From Mycobacterium kiyosense (GTDB lineage: Bacteria; Actinomycetota; Actinomycetes; Mycobacteriales; Mycobacteriaceae), in the NCBI GenBank assembly GCA_021654635.1, contig AP025179.1, positions 6,138,001 through 6,202,000 of the forward strand: a stretch of DNA of 64,000 bases. The letters run 5' to 3'. A program made the translations under genes and the position numbers. Below the pieces are notes generated by a model. The model was not told the DNA's origin and made no database searches. It saw only the letters and a list, made by a program, of their open reading frames with translations. Below, in pieces: positions 62,304 through 64,000 of the stretch (position 1 is its first letter; every line of letters starts with the position of its first letter).

Positions 62304-64000
62304 TGGCGACCGAAGCCTCGCCCCAGGCGGTCAACGAATTACCATCTACCTCCGTGAGCGACGCGGGAGCTAACTACCGGCTCGCCCGGCTCGTCGCCGT
62401 CGTCGCCGGTCTGCTGGGGACGATTCTTGCGCTGGCCACGCCGTTGCTGCCGGTCCGGCAGACCACCGCCCAGCTCAACTGGCCGCAGAACGGCACCTTC
62501 GGCAGCGTCGAAGCGCCGCTGATCTCCTATGTGGCCACCGACCTGAACATCAGCGTGCCCTGTCAGGCCGCGGCCGGGCCGGCCGGACCGCAGAACGCGG
62601 CCAAGACGGTGTTGCTGTCCACGGTGCCCAAGCAGGCGCCGAAGGCCATCGACCGCGGATTGCTGTTGCAGCGGGTCAACGAGGACCTGGTGCTGATCGT
62701 GCGCAACGTCCCGGTGGTCACGGCCCCGATGAGCGAGGTGCTGGGGCCGTCCTGCCAGCGCCTGACGTTCACCGCGCACGCCGACCGGGTGACCGGCGAA
62801 TTCGTCGGGCTCAAACAGGGCCCCACCACCGAACACCCCGGGGAGCCGCTGCGCGGCGAGAAGAGCGGCTACGACTTCCGGCCGCAGATCGTGGGCGTGT
62901 TCACCGACCTGTCCGGGCCGGCGCCGCCGGGCCTGAGCTTCTCGGCGACCGTCGACAGCCGCTACTCCAGCAGCCCCACCACGCTGAAGATGGCCGCGAT
63001 GATCCTCGGCCTGGTGCTGACGGCGGCCTCGCTGGTCGCGCTGCACGTGCTGGACACCGCCGACGGCACCCGGCACCGGCGGTTCCTGCCGTCGCGCTGG
63101 TGGTCGGTCGGCGGGCTGGACGCATTGGTGATCGCGGTGCTCACCTGGTGGCACTTCGTCGGCGCGAACACCTCCGACGACGGCTACATCCTGACCATGG
63201 CCCGGGTGTCCGAGCACGCCGGATACATGGCCAACTACTACCGCTGGTTCGGCACCCCCGAGGCGCCGTTCGGCTGGTACTACGACCTGCTGGCGCTGTG
63301 GGCGCACGTCAGCACCGCCAGCGTCTGGATGCGACTGCCCACTCTGGCGATGGCGCTGACCTGCTGGTGGGTGATCAGCCGGGAGGTCATCCCGCGGCTG
63401 GGTTACGCCGTCAAGAAGAGCCGCGCCGCGGCATGGACGGCGGCGGGCATGTTCCTGGCGGTGTGGCTGCCGCTGGACAACGGGCTGCGTCCCGAGCCGA
63501 TCATCGCCCTGGGCATCCTGCTGACCTGGTGCTCGATCGAACGCGCCGTGGCCACCAGCCGGCTGTTGCCGGTCGCGATGGCCTGCATCATCGGTGCCCT
63601 GACGCTGTTCTCCGGGCCGACCGGCATCGCCTCCATCGGCGCGCTGCTGGTCGCGATCGGCCCGCTGCGCACCATCCTGCACCGGCGCTCCAAACGGTTC
63701 GGCATCGTGGCGCTGGTCTCCCCGATCCTGGCCGCCGCCACCGTCACCGCGATCCTGATCTTCCGCGACCAGACGCTGGCCGGCGAGGCGCAGGCGAGCA
63801 TGCTCAAGCGGGCCGTGGGTCCCAGCCTGAAATGGTTCGACGAGCACATCCGCTACGAACGGTTGTTCATGCCCAGCCCGGACGGGTCGGTGGCGCGCCG
63901 CTTCGCGGTGCTGGCATTGCTCCTCGCGCTGGCGGTCGCGGTGGCGATGTCGTTGCGCAAGGGGCGGATTCCGGGCACCGCGGCCGGACCGAGCCGCCGC
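62303..64000 (+). CDS. embC: Arabinosyltransferase EmbC, 5' part (566 codons; continues off-window)
   Basis: ATG 62303 overlaps the aftA stop (TGATG). The open frame reads [17 protein letters not shown] and continues to the window edge. TM1 at ~30-50, an extracellular carbohydrate-binding-like domain (TTAQLNWPQNGTFGSVEAPL to ~215), then GT-C helices. The catalytic-loop motif GANTSDDGYILTMARVSEH is at ~288-306. EmbC extends the arabinan of lipoarabinomannan and is an ethambutol target. Full length should be ~1,090 residues, so about half is present. Confidence 0.95.
   Translation, partial: MATEASPQAVNELPSTSVSDAGANYRLARLVAVVAGLLGTILALATPLLPVRQTTAQLNWPQNGTFGSVEAPLISYVATDLNISVPCQAAAGPAGPQNAAKTVLLSTVPKQAPKAIDRGLLLQRVNEDLVLIVRNVPVVTAPMSEVLGPSCQRLTFTAHADRVTGEFVGLKQGPTTEHPGEPLRGEKSGYDFRPQIVGVFTDLSGPAPPGLSFSATVDSRYSSSPTTLKMAAMILGLVLTAASLVALHVLDTADGTRHRRFLPSRWWSVGGLDALVIAVLTWWHFVGANTSDDGYILTMARVSEHAGYMANYYRWFGTPEAPFGWYYDLLALWAHVSTASVWMRLPTLAMALTCWWVISREVIPRLGYAVKKSRAAAWTAAGMFLAVWLPLDNGLRPEPIIALGILLTWCSIERAVATSRLLPVAMACIIGALTLFSGPTGIASIGALLVAIGPLRTILHRRSKRFGIVALVSPILAAATVTAILIFRDQTLAGEAQASMLKRAVGPSLKWFDEHIRYERLFMPSPDGSVARRFAVLALLLALAVAVAMSLRKGRIPGTAAGPSRR

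Noticed and set aside
62339..63847. 502-codon antisense frame at the window end
   Set aside because: It covers the start of embC, which is open to the window edge on the plus strand with clear EmbC motifs.

Overview
This is a GC-rich window from a slow-growing non-tuberculous Mycobacterium. Evidence for this includes an LpqH lipoprotein, two PE_PGRS proteins, the TcrXY two-component pair, and the arabinogalactan block (Wzt, GlfT1, Wzm, GtrA, DprE1, DprE2, AftA, EmbC). Gene order follows the M. tuberculosis Rv3752c-Rv3793 segment, as I recall it, interrupted by accessory blocks. The species cannot be named from sequence alone.

Layout. 1-3.6 kb: start of an off-window gene, a sulfotransferase, a small hypothetical, a frameshifted secreted glycoside hydrolase and a methyltransferase. 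3.7-11.5 kb: tRNA-Ser(CGA), tadA and its partner, tyrA, a glycolipid-binding-like protein, the osmoprotectant transporter proZWVX, a LapA-domain protein and FadE36 (a kinase-fold protein). 11.6-17.2 kb: a four-copy tandem repeat, a histidine phosphatase and, divergently, an accessory catabolic operon (APH-type kinase, SDR, acyl-CoA dehydrogenase, TetR, quinone oxidoreductase) behind a perfect 17-bp palindrome. 17.2-26 kb: alkyl sulfatase, lpqH, tcrYX, small membrane proteins, a GH25/DUF1906-like lysin, a methyltransferase and another APH protein. 26-36.7 kb: three tRNAs, hisC2, echA21, lipE, a baeRF-type protein, an Hsp20 operon with three small proteins, a quinone oxidoreductase, and an FHA-cyclase divergent from a transmembrane Ser/Thr kinase. 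36.8-43.2 kb: a class V aminotransferase-fold protein, a GT-C-like membrane protein, Bpa and the galactan exporter with GlfT1.

43.2-57 kb is the most striking accessory block. A methyltransferase is followed by a compact five-gene lipid/polyketide cluster: KAS III-like enzyme, free ACP, KS-AT-ACP polyketide synthase, thioesterase and fatty-acyl-AMP ligase. Four of its five genes overlap a neighbour or abut it within a few bases. It is followed by two PE_PGRS genes, a run of five 11-bp direct repeats, an unrecognised gene and an NfeD-like/flotillin pair. I infer that the ligase adenylates a fatty acid and loads it on the ACP, the PKS extends it with malonyl units without reduction, and the KAS III-like protein condenses or transfers the chain. 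The product is unknown. The window ends with greA-like, gtrA, dprE1, dprE2, aftA and the first 566 codons of embC.

Caution. About eleven genes are broken by small insertions or deletions, mostly in homopolymers or short repeats (the first hydrolase, two APH genes, SDR, sulfatase, lysin, methyltransferase, bpa, both PE_PGRS genes, the 55.0-kb gene, flotillin). This looks more like sequencing or assembly error than true decay. By contrast, the DinB-family remnant at 27.9-28.1 kb appears genuinely truncated at a dispersed palindromic repeat. Copies of that repeat also form an in-frame 69-bp x 3 insertion inside aftA.
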